Part shown: positions 30,101 to 37,851 of the stretch, piece after piece | Position numbering within the stretch: position 1 is the first letter of the stretch | How the letters are laid out: each line of letters begins with the position of its first letter | IMG/VR virus record: IMGVR_UViG_3300047510_001159 | Span: 1-64,000 of that record | Source of the DNA: a virus | Strand: one strand, 5' to 3' | Length of the DNA: 64,000 bases | The notes under the pieces: model-generated | The model's database searches: none | What the model saw: the letters and a program-made list of their open reading frames with translations, nothing else | Told to the model about the DNA's origin: nothing | Program-made: the position numbers and the translations under genes

Positions 30101-31812
30101 CAACTAGTGGAACAGTAGGCGGATCCGCAACTCTCAAGTATACTCAAATTGATACCACTGGTGGCGTTCCTTGGTCTTCATCTGATACAACACTACCAGT
30201 TAAGAATGCTGCTGGTATCAGTCAATTTGATTATCTCTTGATTGATCAGGAAATTGTAAGAGTTACAACTCCACCAACATCTACTTCGCCATTTACCATG
30301 ACGGTAAGTAGAGCAGTTGATGGAACTACCGCTGCTGCTCATCTAGATGATACTATTATCTACAAATTGAATAAGGTAACTGGTGCAACTTACGTTGATC
30401 CAGGTCCAATCCCAGCTTCTGCACTAAACAAAACAGTTAGCAGCATTAATGCAAGCACAAACTTCTTGACATCTGCTGGTAGCAACTTAGAGAATGGATA
30501 TAGAGTCACATTTACCAGTGTTGGATCTATCACTGGAATAACTACTACTGCTCTTCGTTATTATATTGTAAATGTTTCTACTTCTGGAAGCGATCAAATC
30601 TTCCAGTTATCCGAAACATATCCAGTAATTAATGTTGTTGATATCGGTGGTACTTCTGGTGGCGCTGCATACACAGTAAATGGTTCTGTAATTAATCTGG
30701 CAGAATTTGGTGGATCTTTCAAGACGAATGATATTCTCAAGATTGATAATGAATTTATGATAATTACTTCCATCAACGCATCGTCTCCTCAGAAGTTGAC
30801 GATCACTGATGGTGGAACGGTATCTCCAAAAACAGTATTTGAAGTTGATTCAACCACTGGTAACACGATCATAGGAAATCCTACAGGAACCACTGGAAAT
30901 GGCACTGGAACTTTACTTGTTTATGATACGCTAACTCTTTCTGGTAATTCTGCAACTGATTCAACCGCACAAAAATTAGTAGTAACTAATGGATCTACAG
31001 CAGAAACATTTACAATCAGAACTGCTGATGGAAATACTAATATTGCTGGTACATTAACAGTAGAAAATACAATTACTTTAAATGGAAGTTCTACTGCTTC
31101 TACCCAGTATCTAACAATTACAAATGGCGCTGGAACTACAACATTCCAGGTTGATACTGCAAATGGCAATACATCTTTCCTCGGAAACCTTGCTATAAAT
31201 ACTAATAAGTTTACGGTTGATGCTTCAACTGGTGATACTATAGTTGGCAGATACTTAACAGTTACAGGAGTTTCTACCGCTACTCCTTCTTCTGCTAATG
31301 TTTCTCTACTAATTAATGGACTTGGTGTTAGCAACGCCAAACCATATAAATTTAAACAAGATGCAAGTATTGATGCTTTCGGTATTACAAATTACAGAAC
31401 ATCTAGCGGTGGATCGAGATGGAATTGGTTTGCTACTGGATCAAACACTGATTCTACCGCTCCTACCTTAGGAGTAAATCAGGGATACATTATCAGACCT
31501 GCTGGAACTAACACTACATTAATTCTCAAACTACCTTCAACAGCTCAAACAGGTGATATGATTAGATTCGTTGACATTGGTGGAAATCTCTCTTATCAGT
31601 GTACTTTAATACTCAGAGCTCCTACTGGAATCAAAGTTCAAGGGGATGCAACTGGTTCTACAGCTGGTGGGTTAGGTTCTGCTTGGACAGGTGGTGAATT
31701 GTTGGTTCAAACACCTAACGCTTCATTTGGTTTAATTTACTTTGGTGCAACTGACGGCGGTGGTGTAGCAATTGATACTGATGCTCAAGGTTGGTGGTTA
31801 ATGGAGATCTAA
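21151..31812 (+). CDS. Giant virion structural protein (tail fibre or adhesin type)
   Basis: A 3,553-residue protein, the largest here. The N terminus (SSKTGKYLYVSPDDFNATDA, then PLRPFVTIQRAFLEAARFSY) is a conserved cyanophage structural module that recalls pectate-lyase-like beta-helices (TIMLAPGNHYIDNRPG). Two copies of a roughly 100-residue unit share CKRDIGYIVD, a GG-N segment and GEETQS-FAFN (about residues 760-860 and 950-1060), with a third degenerate copy near 1160. The C-terminal third (about 2600-3400) is built of short repeats (TATTFNLLNTTG, SLSIGTAATTATLN, STINIGNAS) typical of fibre shafts. Host recognition or long-fibre duty is inferred. Codon use changes in blocks, suggesting a mosaic origin. 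Confidence 0.75.
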   Translation: MPLTRLDNLISSKTGKYLYVSPDDFNATDALDNRGNSPLRPFVTIQRAFLEAARFSYLPDVDNDRFDQFTIMLAPGNHYIDNRPGVTDVEELPVFQFNQATNEWESNTNVSFNLSDPNNILYKFNGRDGGATIPRGTSLVGTDLRRTQVRALYVPDPADKDVPRTALFNVTGGCYFWQFTILDGDLESSSPLYNVGSPVGIGKVYTQPGSTTNLAIPEFSHHKMTNFVFADREDLGLLYRKIARVFSDYQPAIDDVYVEGSTTPVTDAWLSSATYQISDRVIYNGKAYIASASSTNVIPGTDDTKWSLLVIRGREFDYRVQENRIVGPLSDAVRLDEVSVTDSSPAGILSVKVRTKINHGFFPGQYVAITNNGLNTSLNGVFKVYSISQTDPKEFTYRVQTTATGLGLLSGATYTAVSSPALDTNATVQAEVDSVESASPYVFNVSIRSTWGICGIWADGRKATGFKSMVIAQYTGVSLQKDDRAFIRYDEFSNTWNQAPLTDAFATTPYHIKGDAYWKDDWRNFHVRASDDSFIQNVSIFAVGFADHFLLESGGDMSITNSNSNFGNTSMHSKGYKGFAFNQDKGGYITDIIPPKTLSSLNKSKQQYYVLDFPYTRSSSNTNKLYLGSETTRNPEDRPASTVNGYRIGARRNEKIYVKLDNTNVKSAELSPSGFKKWTAAVSTLNPTGGTVFDAAYNKAQDAANLIDANKTFIQSEAFGYILEKYPYLQNRPYVNPNITSETGRYRDARNLILANRTEIIDYAFAQMQTAFPSFTVPGSQNDKCKRDIGYIVDAIAADLYDGGNANMIAATRAYFTNAGAPLSNGLAGEETQSIFAFNRAKDWCKKAISNLLTNKSLLSVTSITSSGTTITVTCSTPHNLTSGTFVTIGGATQTEYNGKYAVLSAGLTATQFRYTAAVAPSVSPATGAYYVSNITIDPVNDDPSVGRFKDSYALINSNRTEIIDTAFSQMQAAFPTFVVPGGNDTKCKRDIGYIVDSVAQDLFWGGNEFTVGAVREYFTLSGTPLSGGLVGEETQSVFAFNAARNLVKQAITNQLTVKNLTISAGPSVAGGGGGNIANTSASSCADVRTTVDNLFAIVTGVITAGTLTNLPAVDNGDWDCANVRNTIDTLVTIINTSLANGNLNGLPTENPGQWSQISEASKCKRDIGYIIEAVTSDLRLGGNENTINAAEAYYTAIPLNTDTTDGNQDGFTLDYIENERPETIDAYNYVRNLAISSMRNHNTYINNATTTSGSAIVTLSSTVGLSIGMRVRSVDAIPTSSSSVVNFTSTIPSTAYIKKIGDGTNGLTSNQIELGTQGSRFNSGTTVNATASSTTVKLYVELTSGLWSTALDPITDSAVIQDYNYLAAGDPSTGAPGGECASTALSITNYFQTISTIINSGVGTVPRVASTLNTGTLAQRSTLFTLTEYDSNGAATTNPHDLETGTPVRLVPRAKAGTNPDKRVIRLPKGFDTNTLYYVIAPGRRTDPFNYATSIGFNGSNQQNLMLATSEENAAAGIYIYSSETDAVDSQVEIDVYQYVLDIKYDLHQYQTGLASGSSTEFETDRPHIFDKPTPNTTLQRVFFRVGSDISGSALPTLSSSFGGTTLSSKVEYYVNYVSSTRFTIHESATVDSGGNLVLSSPVTFQTGSTAKFYTFASKKRSPMKFDPVVGTTASNNNGSWYINTLVSGNEIIPKMKESIFEGRIAPTTDTYYERVVDTRSKEDRVYRLRYVIPKNLKTVRDPLNGFVLKIRTDEKRRLLPQKILLKPTSTGSSVANFVAPVTGEKLGLTTAEQLVLNPNYISTYDSSPAGNPKRVETNSKISFTIQSARKRQISNQNYLELTVFDIGVDNNDYKTKLFTTVKISAPQGGSGNFIGSIPNSNNTNKVTWSGNSSGTAYVHAYFAYQNNYYMILKDFAGNSSIDYNNNVTTTFSQGTGSTKVTATLLEDANSGRSDIANFLYVIEGANVYTMTPGDTLNDDNGVSYTIADVEDVDDFENTYYIFDINTIRRRIFGQQDGVYYLTCLRGDIRPYPTGSGVGENFRNFRFSQPVSKIYPEFYKNDPEWYKGIDTGSATLLDPPATISAADNYVHGLVTVNDSKGSLTKEVVYDLISDSGTKLNTFTGSNVIQAQPGSASAGSEARKISICGDSPYPLEKKLYVELRRPSIARSGNHTFEYLGFGPGNYSTGFPARQEVVLTDTQDFYAQAKREDAGIVFYTGLNSNGDLYIGNRKINAITGEETFLEQAILVESADETEDIGTLVTTFDTPVTFNDIITVSGLEGTKTSTFFCPVAIQSPTMLGAVLNSNALTIYTDTSGKPFADGNYDQRLETNIAGQKTGDITLHQNTISSAVWNMHPRGTQRYTFRGAISNVTPNTTSLYGADQPANAYFNTLAPLASGDVLFKGAQTLFTGSLAWVYANDYITIDNQSSVGVNPQILGIQGNSTGTVIRLNWNTGVTNNTLGITSSTQIRITGATGSLQGVNGVWPVYSSVLDPFASGNAYVNILTNANLPIYTAIPTPNNGYPVDQVAQPSINIARSQTAFKEVGVIGAEALRTETTSIGDYKLGINTVARSAHTAYKTAFVSTETTPRANLDLVGNAFISGKKILSYSTESSTTKTETNQDYAFLVGGDSATPSNISTLRVATTPNGLTNGRVGINATHAQLDRNFVVVGTSRFTGSLTFEDDLAVNGGDLTTTATTFNLLNTTGTATTLNFAGFATTANLFNSATSAQTLNIGNSATTQSLSIGTAATTATLNLHTGATTSTINIGNASSSLTAVSNITIGGAFNNSSGSRLTIRNKNVQLDGDLEVNGGSIKTSATTFNFLNNPGTANVLNIGNFAAVINMGAVAGNTTIRNSLIVNGNITDYGDLTIIGGLRNSSVSVTRASLNTTAAAHTIGSLANLNVTYYEYIDDIDGATNITSITSNTFSVIDNKFYNNDIIRFANISNFTGVTAGVDYYVINRTSNSFQVSTILGGSAVTITTSGTVGGSATLKYTQIDTTGGVPWSSSDTTLPVKNAAGISQFDYLLIDQEIVRVTTPPTSTSPFTMTVSRAVDGTTAAAHLDDTIIYKLNKVTGATYVDPGPIPASALNKTVSSINASTNFLTSAGSNLENGYRVTFTSVGSITGITTTALRYYIVNVSTSGSDQIFQLSETYPVINVVDIGGTSGGAAYTVNGSVINLAEFGGSFKTNDILKIDNEFMIITSINASSPQKLTITDGGTVSPKTVFEVDSTTGNTIIGNPTGTTGNGTGTLLVYDTLTLSGNSATDSTAQKLVVTNGSTAETFTIRTADGNTNIAGTLTVENTITLNGSSTASTQYLTITNGAGTTTFQVDTANGNTSFLGNLAINTNKFTVDASTGDTIVGRYLTVTGVSTATPSSANVSLLINGLGVSNAKPYKFKQDASIDAFGITNYRTSSGGSRWNWFATGSNTDSTAPTLGVNQGYIIRPAGTNTTLILKLPSTAQTGDMIRFVDIGGNLSYQCTLILRAPTGIKVQGDATGSTAGGLGSAWTGGELLVQTPNASFGLIYFGATDGGGVAIDTDAQGWWLMEI

Positions 31813-31813
31813 T

Positions 31814-32908
31814 ATGTCGGTTAATTATAATAGAATTAAATCGATGAAGGGGATGGCAATAGGTACTATCATCCCCTGGTCTGGTGCATTAACTCAGATT
31901 CCTAAAGGATGGTTACTTTGTGATGGAACTTACAAAAATAATACTGAATTTCCGTTACTTTATTCTACTATTGGTACTACATATGGGTCTGGTACGGGAA
32001 CATTTAGATTGCCAGATATTGGTGCTAAGGCGCTTGTAGATTTTAAAAATGATACTGCATACATTCCAGCTGGAACATCTTCAGTTTTCACCGCTTTAGT
32101 TGGTAATGATAGCGCAAATGCAAATAACACTAATTATACTTCTACAATTGATTTAGTTGGTGCTATTGATAATAATATTTCTTCTACTGCTGGATATAGT
32201 GGAGTCATTTCTGATGTCACGCCGAATCCACCAGCAATTTTTGAATCTGTAATTATTGCCGAAAGAAAATTGGGTGACATGCACACAGCAAGTCATAGTC
32301 ATAGTGGTGGATATAGTTCGGTATCTAAACAAAACTCTCCTCAAATTGAGTCTTGTCAAAATGGTGCTGTTAATGGTCCTTTCAATGGTTGTGGACCTTT
32401 TGGTTGGGCTGACTGCTGTGCTACTATTACAACATATGCATGTGAATTGAATTGGACATCTAATAATGTGAACGCATTATATAAAAACTCTTTGCTTGGT
32501 GGTTTTCCATTAGGTGGAAGTGGTAATGAACGTTCGTTCAATGCTAGTGGTCCAGTTAATACAAATAGTCCTCCACGTATTAATGCAGCTCCAAAAAACT
32601 GGTTGGGTAGTAGTGATGATACTGTGTTGCAAACAGATCCTTATAATTGGCCAACTACTTTAAGTGGAACTTTTTATAATTGGGGTGGGGTGAATGCTGG
32701 TACTACTCAGTTAACTGGGCATAGTCATGCCGATATTAACTATAGTATTAACATGGGAGGATTCAGATCTCCAACTGCTGTAACAATTTCTGATATTCAA
32801 ACTGGAAATGTAACTCCAGCAAATGCAAATAATCAAAGTGTTCTTTCTTATAATGCTGATGTTGAAACTGCTTCGGTAACAACAACATATATTATAAAGG
32901 CATACTAA
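31814..32908 (+). CDS. Tail-collar domain fibre protein 1
   Basis: A 364-residue protein with an N-terminal phage tail-collar domain: GTIIPWSGALTQIPKGWLLC followed by DGT, then YSTIGTTYGSGTGTFRLPD. This domain occurs in short tail fibres (T4 gp12) and fibre tips. The rest is beta-rich with several His motifs (HTASHSHSGG, GHSHAD) that may bind metal, as in T4 gp12. It starts 1 base after the giant protein and is the first of three paralogues. Confidence 0.85.
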   Translation: MSVNYNRIKSMKGMAIGTIIPWSGALTQIPKGWLLCDGTYKNNTEFPLLYSTIGTTYGSGTGTFRLPDIGAKALVDFKNDTAYIPAGTSSVFTALVGNDSANANNTNYTSTIDLVGAIDNNISSTAGYSGVISDVTPNPPAIFESVIIAERKLGDMHTASHSHSGGYSSVSKQNSPQIESCQNGAVNGPFNGCGPFGWADCCATITTYACELNWTSNNVNALYKNSLLGGFPLGGSGNERSFNASGPVNTNSPPRINAAPKNWLGSSDDTVLQTDPYNWPTTLSGTFYNWGGVNAGTTQLTGHSHADINYSINMGGFRSPTAVTISDIQTGNVTPANANNQSVLSYNADVETASVTTTYIIKAY

Positions 32909-32909
32909 A

Positions 32910-33821
32910 ATGAGAAACTATTCTTTCGAAAAAGGAAAATTTGGTGGAGCAGTTGGTACGATCTATCCATTTCCTGTCGAATTAAATGGAAAAGATCCCG
33001 CTTCTTCGAGTTGGACAAGTAAAATACCAGCTGGTTATCTGAGGTGTGATGGTAGTGTTGTGAATGGAGATTTATATCCAGATTTAAAAGCTGTTCTTGG
33101 TGTTGGTGCTGATAGTATTTACAGAAAACCATATATTACCTTGCAGGAAGCAAATGAGGATGGAACTGGAGGACAATTCCAATTACCTGATCTGGGGTCA
33201 AAATATGTTCGAGCTGGTGCTCAAAGTGGTACTTATTCTGCTGTTTTTAACAACAATACTGTCGGCACACAAAATAGAAGAGTTGGTATTGCTACGGAAT
33301 TAAGTTCTAATTTAGGAACAGGAAATACTGTAACTGCCCAAATGAGTTACCAGGGAAATACCGCTGGTTCTACTGGATTTTTTATTGCTCCAGGAAGAGC
33401 AGTTGCATTTAGTGGTAATTTTAGTATAACAATTAACTCTGCTACTAGTAGCAACACAGTTCCAAATGATACTTTTCTTCCACATGCTCACTTCTCTAAT
33501 ACTGCTAGTATTGAAGATCCCACCAGTAAAATTGTTAGTGGTGATGCTGATACTGGTGGTGGATATTCACAAAAAGATATTTGGGGTGTAGAAGCCGCTA
33601 CTAGTATTGTTCCGTCAACTGGACTAACTTTAAATGATACGGCTCATGATCATGTTATTGAAAGAGGTAATCCTAGTAGATCAATTAATGGCAACATACC
33701 AACTTTTAATATAAGTGCCGAAAACATAGTTACCAATGTTACGTTAAGAATTGATAATACCGAAGTCATGAACGATCTTCAACCTCCATTCATTTTAGTA
33801 GAATATCTAATCAAGTACTAA
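32910..33821 (+). CDS. Tail-collar domain fibre protein 2
   Basis: A 303-residue paralogue. The collar domain (GTIYPFPVELNGKDPASSSW, then IPAGYLRCDGSVVNGDLYPD and GGQFQLPDLGSKYVRAG) is followed by a beta-rich fibre body with HAHF and DHVIERG His motifs. It ends LQPPFILVEYLIKY, like its neighbours. Near-abutting start and stop with the flanking collar genes suggests one transcript. Confidence 0.85.
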   Translation: MRNYSFEKGKFGGAVGTIYPFPVELNGKDPASSSWTSKIPAGYLRCDGSVVNGDLYPDLKAVLGVGADSIYRKPYITLQEANEDGTGGQFQLPDLGSKYVRAGAQSGTYSAVFNNNTVGTQNRRVGIATELSSNLGTGNTVTAQMSYQGNTAGSTGFFIAPGRAVAFSGNFSITINSATSSNTVPNDTFLPHAHFSNTASIEDPTSKIVSGDADTGGGYSQKDIWGVEAATSIVPSTGLTLNDTAHDHVIERGNPSRSINGNIPTFNISAENIVTNVTLRIDNTEVMNDLQPPFILVEYLIKY

Positions 33822-33823
33822 CC

Positions 33824-35131
33824 ATGCCAAAGTATTACTCACAACAGATTCAGAAGAGTGGTGCTGCAATAGGCACAGTAATTTGTATAGCTAAACCATC
33901 TGGGTGGTCTAGTGGTAGTGATGATTGGCAGATTTCGTCAAGATATCCTGGGTATTTGGAATGTGATGGATCTGCATTAAATCCAAATCAATACTATGCA
34001 TTGTATCAAGTAATAGGAACCAGTTATGGTGGTACTGTTACTGGATCTTATCCAAATTATGTTGGAACATTCAATCTACCGAATTATAGAGGTAGGTATG
34101 TATGTGGAACTGGTGTAGTTGATGGCAACTCAACATCTAGTCCAGGATTATCGCCATCAACCGCTCCAGGTGGAGGATCTACTGCCAGTATTAACATACC
34201 AGGATCTAGGGGTGGTCAATATGTAATTGATAGTTTAAGACAGCTCAATCCAACCCAAGACGATACTTTTGATATCGGAACATACAGAACTTCTGGATTT
34301 GATACGGCAATTGCTGATGTTACTGCAAATATTAGTGGTAATATCACTCAGGTACTTGGACCACTAAAACAAGCTGGTGTTTATCAAGCCCCACCACATA
34401 CACACTCTTTGACACATTGTAGAAGAGTTAATAGTGCTACTGCTGGTAGTACAGCTGATGGTGGTCCAGGTCCAGTAAATGATAAAATTCCAGTATGGCA
34501 GGCGTTGAACGATCAAACTATTGTGACATACAATAGGGTTGTTCAGGGAGCAGCTGGTACGTCTGTTGCTACTGGAACCGCTAATCTATCTGGTGGAGGA
34601 GTTGGCAGTGTTACTGTTAATAGTGGAGGATCTGGATACACTATTGCTCCTTCCATTATTTTTAGTGATCCTCCAGCGGGTGGGTCTAGTCCTATTGCTT
34701 CGGTTAATATCAGCGGTGGTTCGGTAACTTCTGTCACCATCACTTTTGCTGGTGCTGGATATACTTCTGCTCCATCTGTTACATTTACTAATCCAGGAGT
34801 TAGTCAACCGCTAAGAAAACATACACATAAACTTAGCATTGTTGGACCAAACTCTGCTACATGGGGGCATGATGAATTTGGTGGCAATCTTGGAGCACAA
34901 TCTGCTTCCTATTCTCCAGGTGCCAATGCTGCAACTGATTTGGATAACACAGTAACTAAAATTATTCCACTTTCTCAAGCGGGAATGGAAATGAATCAAG
35001 GATCTTTTGTTATGTCTTCTAGTTCTAGAACATTATTTGATTCTAGACTTTCGATGAACTTGACAAGTGCCGAAACTTTGCCTATGATGCAACCTTATCA
35101 CAGGAATAAATATCTCATCAAAGCCATATAA
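33824..35131 (+). CDS. Tail-collar domain fibre protein 3 with GSGYT repeats
   Basis: A 435-residue paralogue. Collar domain: GTVICIAKPSGWSSGSDDW, YPGYLECDGSALNPNQYYAL, GTFNLPNYRGRYVCGTG. It differs by an inserted pair of repeats around residues 255-325 (VTVNSGGSGYTIAPSIIFSD and VTITFAGAGYTSAPSVTFTN). Similar GxGYTxxP repeats end the gp5-like protein at 15359, so a shared module may have moved between virion proteins. The C-terminal His motifs (HTHKL) and ending resemble the other two. Confidence 0.85.
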   Translation: MPKYYSQQIQKSGAAIGTVICIAKPSGWSSGSDDWQISSRYPGYLECDGSALNPNQYYALYQVIGTSYGGTVTGSYPNYVGTFNLPNYRGRYVCGTGVVDGNSTSSPGLSPSTAPGGGSTASINIPGSRGGQYVIDSLRQLNPTQDDTFDIGTYRTSGFDTAIADVTANISGNITQVLGPLKQAGVYQAPPHTHSLTHCRRVNSATAGSTADGGPGPVNDKIPVWQALNDQTIVTYNRVVQGAAGTSVATGTANLSGGGVGSVTVNSGGSGYTIAPSIIFSDPPAGGSSPIASVNISGGSVTSVTITFAGAGYTSAPSVTFTNPGVSQPLRKHTHKLSIVGPNSATWGHDEFGGNLGAQSASYSPGANAATDLDNTVTKIIPLSQAGMEMNQGSFVMSSSSRTLFDSRLSMNLTSAETLPMMQPYHRNKYLIKAI

Positions 35132-35148
35132 TTTTTTTGGAGTAATTT

Positions 35149-35808
35149 ATGTCAATTGTGCCTATTAAACCTATTGAATTGATGAAAGGCGACTTTCAGG
35201 ATTTTATCGGGGTTTGGGAAAATCATGTTCCTAAATTTGTTTGTGAAAAATTAATCAAATATTTTAACGCAGTAGTTGATACTGATGCGTCTACAAATTC
35301 TATTCATCAACAAAGTGATGGACCTAGTGTTTTAGATACTTTAATGGATGGAAAACAGCAATTTTCCACAAAAAATCTTGGTAGAAAGGACACTAGTATT
35401 CTTTTAAACTATCATAACGATCAATTATCATCTGAAGTTAATCAATACCTTCAAGCATGTTTTTTGCATTATATTGAACAATATGGTCAATTGGCTGGTG
35501 TTCCTATGGTATCTACTGATATCAAAATGCAAAGAACTCCTCCCTGCGGTGGGTATCACGTTTGGCATTATGAAGCAGGATCGTATCATCATGCTCAAAG
35601 AGAATTGGTTTGGATGATCTACCTAAATGATCTTCCAGAAAATGAAGGCGAAACAGAATTCTTATATCAAAAAACAAGAATACAACCAAAGGCTGGAACC
35701 TGTGTTGTTTGGCCAGCAGGTATGACCCATGTTCATAGAGGATTAACAGTTTATTCTGAAGATAAATATGTTTTGACGGGTTGGTACATCAAAGTTCCTA
35801 GAGGATAA
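35149..35808 (+). CDS. 2OG-Fe(II) oxygenase, prolyl-hydroxylase type
   Basis: A 219-residue protein with the double-stranded beta-helix pattern of 2-oxoglutarate/iron oxygenases. Proximal ligands appear as H140-Y-E142 (HxE in place of the usual HxD), and the distal His is in THVHRG (H194 or H196), followed by KYVLTGWY. Such phage enzymes hydroxylate proteins or small molecules; the substrate is unknown. The neighbourhood (fibre genes before, fibre assembly chaperone after) suggests fibre proteins as targets, which is inference. GGAG precedes the start. Confidence 0.8.
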   Translation: MSIVPIKPIELMKGDFQDFIGVWENHVPKFVCEKLIKYFNAVVDTDASTNSIHQQSDGPSVLDTLMDGKQQFSTKNLGRKDTSILLNYHNDQLSSEVNQYLQACFLHYIEQYGQLAGVPMVSTDIKMQRTPPCGGYHVWHYEAGSYHHAQRELVWMIYLNDLPENEGETEFLYQKTRIQPKAGTCVVWPAGMTHVHRGLTVYSEDKYVLTGWYIKVPRG

Positions 35809-35817
35809 GCAAAAAAA

Positions 35818-36750
35818 ATGGAAGAAAAGACTCTATTGTTGCAGTTATTGCTTTCCGAAAGCATTATTTACTATGGTGGTAAAGCAATTAAGATTAACGA
35901 GAAAGATCTAAATGATCTTTACGAAGATCTTGGAGAATTTTGGCATTCTGATAAAGATGCTATAATTTTATTTGAATACTATAACGATGGATCTTTTCTC
36001 TGTGAAAAGAAAAAGCAAGTATATGACTATAGAATTAGAGAAAGTGTAGAAAGAGTATATACTTTCGTGGAAGCAACACCAGAGGATGCAAGACATGCTT
36101 TCTCTGCATGTATGAGAGCGTATGAAAATATAAAAATTAGTGATTATAGAAGAATCCTTGAGGAAGTAAAACAGCAAGCAGAAGAAGCAAATACTGTTTA
36201 TCAGCAAAATGTTCTTAACATGCGTAATCAGTATCTTGCTGCTAGCGATTGGGCAGTTCTTCCTGATGTAACTTTCAAGAATGAAGGTGAAAAGGAAATG
36301 TGGTTCAAGTATCGCCAATATCTTAGAGATATGAGTGATCATCCAGATTGGGAAACTAACACCTTGAAGGTGGAGTTTCCTATGGGACCAAAAGAATATT
36401 TTATTTACTTCCCAGATTCGGAAACAAGACCAGAATATTTGTCAACACCAGATCAGTTTGAAAGTAAAGCAGTTGTTCAAGCAAAACTCAAATTGATTAG
36501 ATTCCTTGAGCATCTTGGTCTACCATCTATCCTCGAAGGCATTGGAAATGTTGAAGATCTTAATTATGAAAATGCAAGAAAACTTCTTGACAATGCAATG
36601 AAGAAGATTGATATGACTTATGAATTGCCTGCTCAAAATCTAGTACCATTTGTAAACACAAATCCTGTTGCTCTGGATGCTATGATTGATAAAGAACTAT
36701 CAGAATTCCAACAATATCACCAAGACGCAGAAACCCCTCCTACTGAATAA
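35818..36750 (+). CDS. Tail fibre assembly chaperone-like protein
   Basis: A 310-residue protein. Residues 135-185 read RNQYLAASDWAVLPDVTFKN followed by KEMWFKYRQYLRDMSDHPDW, the pattern of the phage tail assembly chaperone domain (RDxxLxxSDWTxLPD...W..YRQxLRD) found in tail fibre assembly proteins. N- and C-terminal parts are acidic and helical and not recognised. It lies between two 2OG oxygenases in the fibre operon and probably helps fold or trim the fibre proteins. Confidence 0.75.
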   Translation: MEEKTLLLQLLLSESIIYYGGKAIKINEKDLNDLYEDLGEFWHSDKDAIILFEYYNDGSFLCEKKKQVYDYRIRESVERVYTFVEATPEDARHAFSACMRAYENIKISDYRRILEEVKQQAEEANTVYQQNVLNMRNQYLAASDWAVLPDVTFKNEGEKEMWFKYRQYLRDMSDHPDWETNTLKVEFPMGPKEYFIYFPDSETRPEYLSTPDQFESKAVVQAKLKLIRFLEHLGLPSILEGIGNVEDLNYENARKLLDNAMKKIDMTYELPAQNLVPFVNTNPVALDAMIDKELSEFQQYHQDAETPPTE

Positions 36751-36756
36751 AATTAT

Positions 36757-37428
36757 ATGATTTATGAACTTGATTTTTTAAATGACACTAAAGTACGTCA
36801 TTTTTTGAATTTTTATGAGTTTTCAAACTTTCAAGATGGAAAGTTCTCTGGACCTAGATCCAAGAATGTCAAAAACAACAAGCAAATGGTGGTTGATGAA
36901 CACTACCAAGCAGCTTCTGGTTTGTTTTTGAAATGTCTTTGTGATGATATGTATTTGAGTGATCTACTCAGTGTAAGAAAGTTTGGTTCAATCTATTTTT
37001 TGAAATATGATGAAGGTATGCATTATGGATTTCATAATGATCACTATTTGATGTCGGGAACTAGAACAGATTATAGTGCTACTTGTTTTCTATCTTCTCC
37101 AGATGAATATGAAGGTGGAGAATTATGTATTATGGTAGGTAATCAAGAACTCAAATTTAAACCAGAAGCGGGTAAATTAATTGTTTATCCAACTGGATTA
37201 AGACATAAAGTTAATGAAGTCACCAAAGGTTCGAGAAAAGTTATAGTGTTTTGGATTGAATCTTCCATTCAAAATGCAGTCATCAGAAATATGCATTCGG
37301 AATTGCATGTTCTGTGGGATAAATACAATGACAGATTGCTAACGGAAATGCCAGAAGTATATGAAGGCATTTTAAATCTTAAATTTCAACTTAAAAGACA
37401 ATTTGGTAATTACGAGGGGTTACAATAA
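36757..37428 (+). CDS. 2OG-Fe(II) oxygenase, PiuC-like
   Basis: A 223-residue oxygenase with canonical ligands H93-N-D95 (HYGFHNDHYLM) and H150 (LRHKVNEVTKGSR), and R160 as likely 2OG contact. EYEGGELCIM (about residues 125-134) and FKPEAGKLIVYPTGLRHKV are typical of the PKHD/PiuC hydroxylases. Substrate unknown. It has a standard HxD triad, unlike the HxE enzyme at 35149, so the two are probably not redundant. Coupled by a one-base overlap to the next gene. Confidence 0.88.
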   Translation: MIYELDFLNDTKVRHFLNFYEFSNFQDGKFSGPRSKNVKNNKQMVVDEHYQAASGLFLKCLCDDMYLSDLLSVRKFGSIYFLKYDEGMHYGFHNDHYLMSGTRTDYSATCFLSSPDEYEGGELCIMVGNQELKFKPEAGKLIVYPTGLRHKVNEVTKGSRKVIVFWIESSIQNAVIRNMHSELHVLWDKYNDRLLTEMPEVYEGILNLKFQLKRQFGNYEGLQ

Positions 37429-37799
37429 TGCACGAAGTATTTTCATTCATTGATCTTTTAGAACAAGCAGCAAGAAATGCTGGAAAAGCTTTACTTTATT
37501 TCAAACCAGTTGGTCTTGATCAATCTAAAGATGTAGATAAAATTAACGAGGTTTGGACTCATTATAATAATGTATTACCTCCAGAAATTTTTGCAGGTGT
37601 AAAAGGATCTCTACATAATTATATTTTTGTCAACAATGCCATGGCTGCTATTCAGAAAGCTGAAGAGTGGTTCCCATTTAAAGGTGAAATGGATGATGAA
37701 TATTATGTTTATGTTCACATTTTTGATGAAAATGGTAATAGTGTATTTGAAAACGAAAGACTATTCCCGCCAGACGAGGAACCTGCCGAGGGGGCTTGA
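37428..37799 (+). CDS. Hypothetical acidic protein
   Basis: A 123-residue acidic protein (HEVFSFIDLLEQAARNAGKA, ending FPPDEEPAEGA) that closes the fibre/oxygenase operon. Not recognised. The last codons contain the -35 box of the next promoter. Confidence 0.7.
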   Translation: MHEVFSFIDLLEQAARNAGKALLYFKPVGLDQSKDVDKINEVWTHYNNVLPPEIFAGVKGSLHNYIFVNNAMAAIQKAEEWFPFKGEMDDEYYVYVHIFDENGNSVFENERLFPPDEEPAEGA

Positions 37800-37824
37800 C
37801 AGGGGTTGACGGGGGTGCTACACT
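37796..37824 (+). promoter_or_regulatory. Extended -10 promoter at the start of the small-gene region
   Basis: TTGACA (37796-37801), 17 bp, TACACT (37819-37824) preceded by TGC. A second TTGACG lies at 37806. Confidence 0.8.
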
Positions 37825-37851
37825 GACTCTGTACTCAAAAAGACCCCTCTC

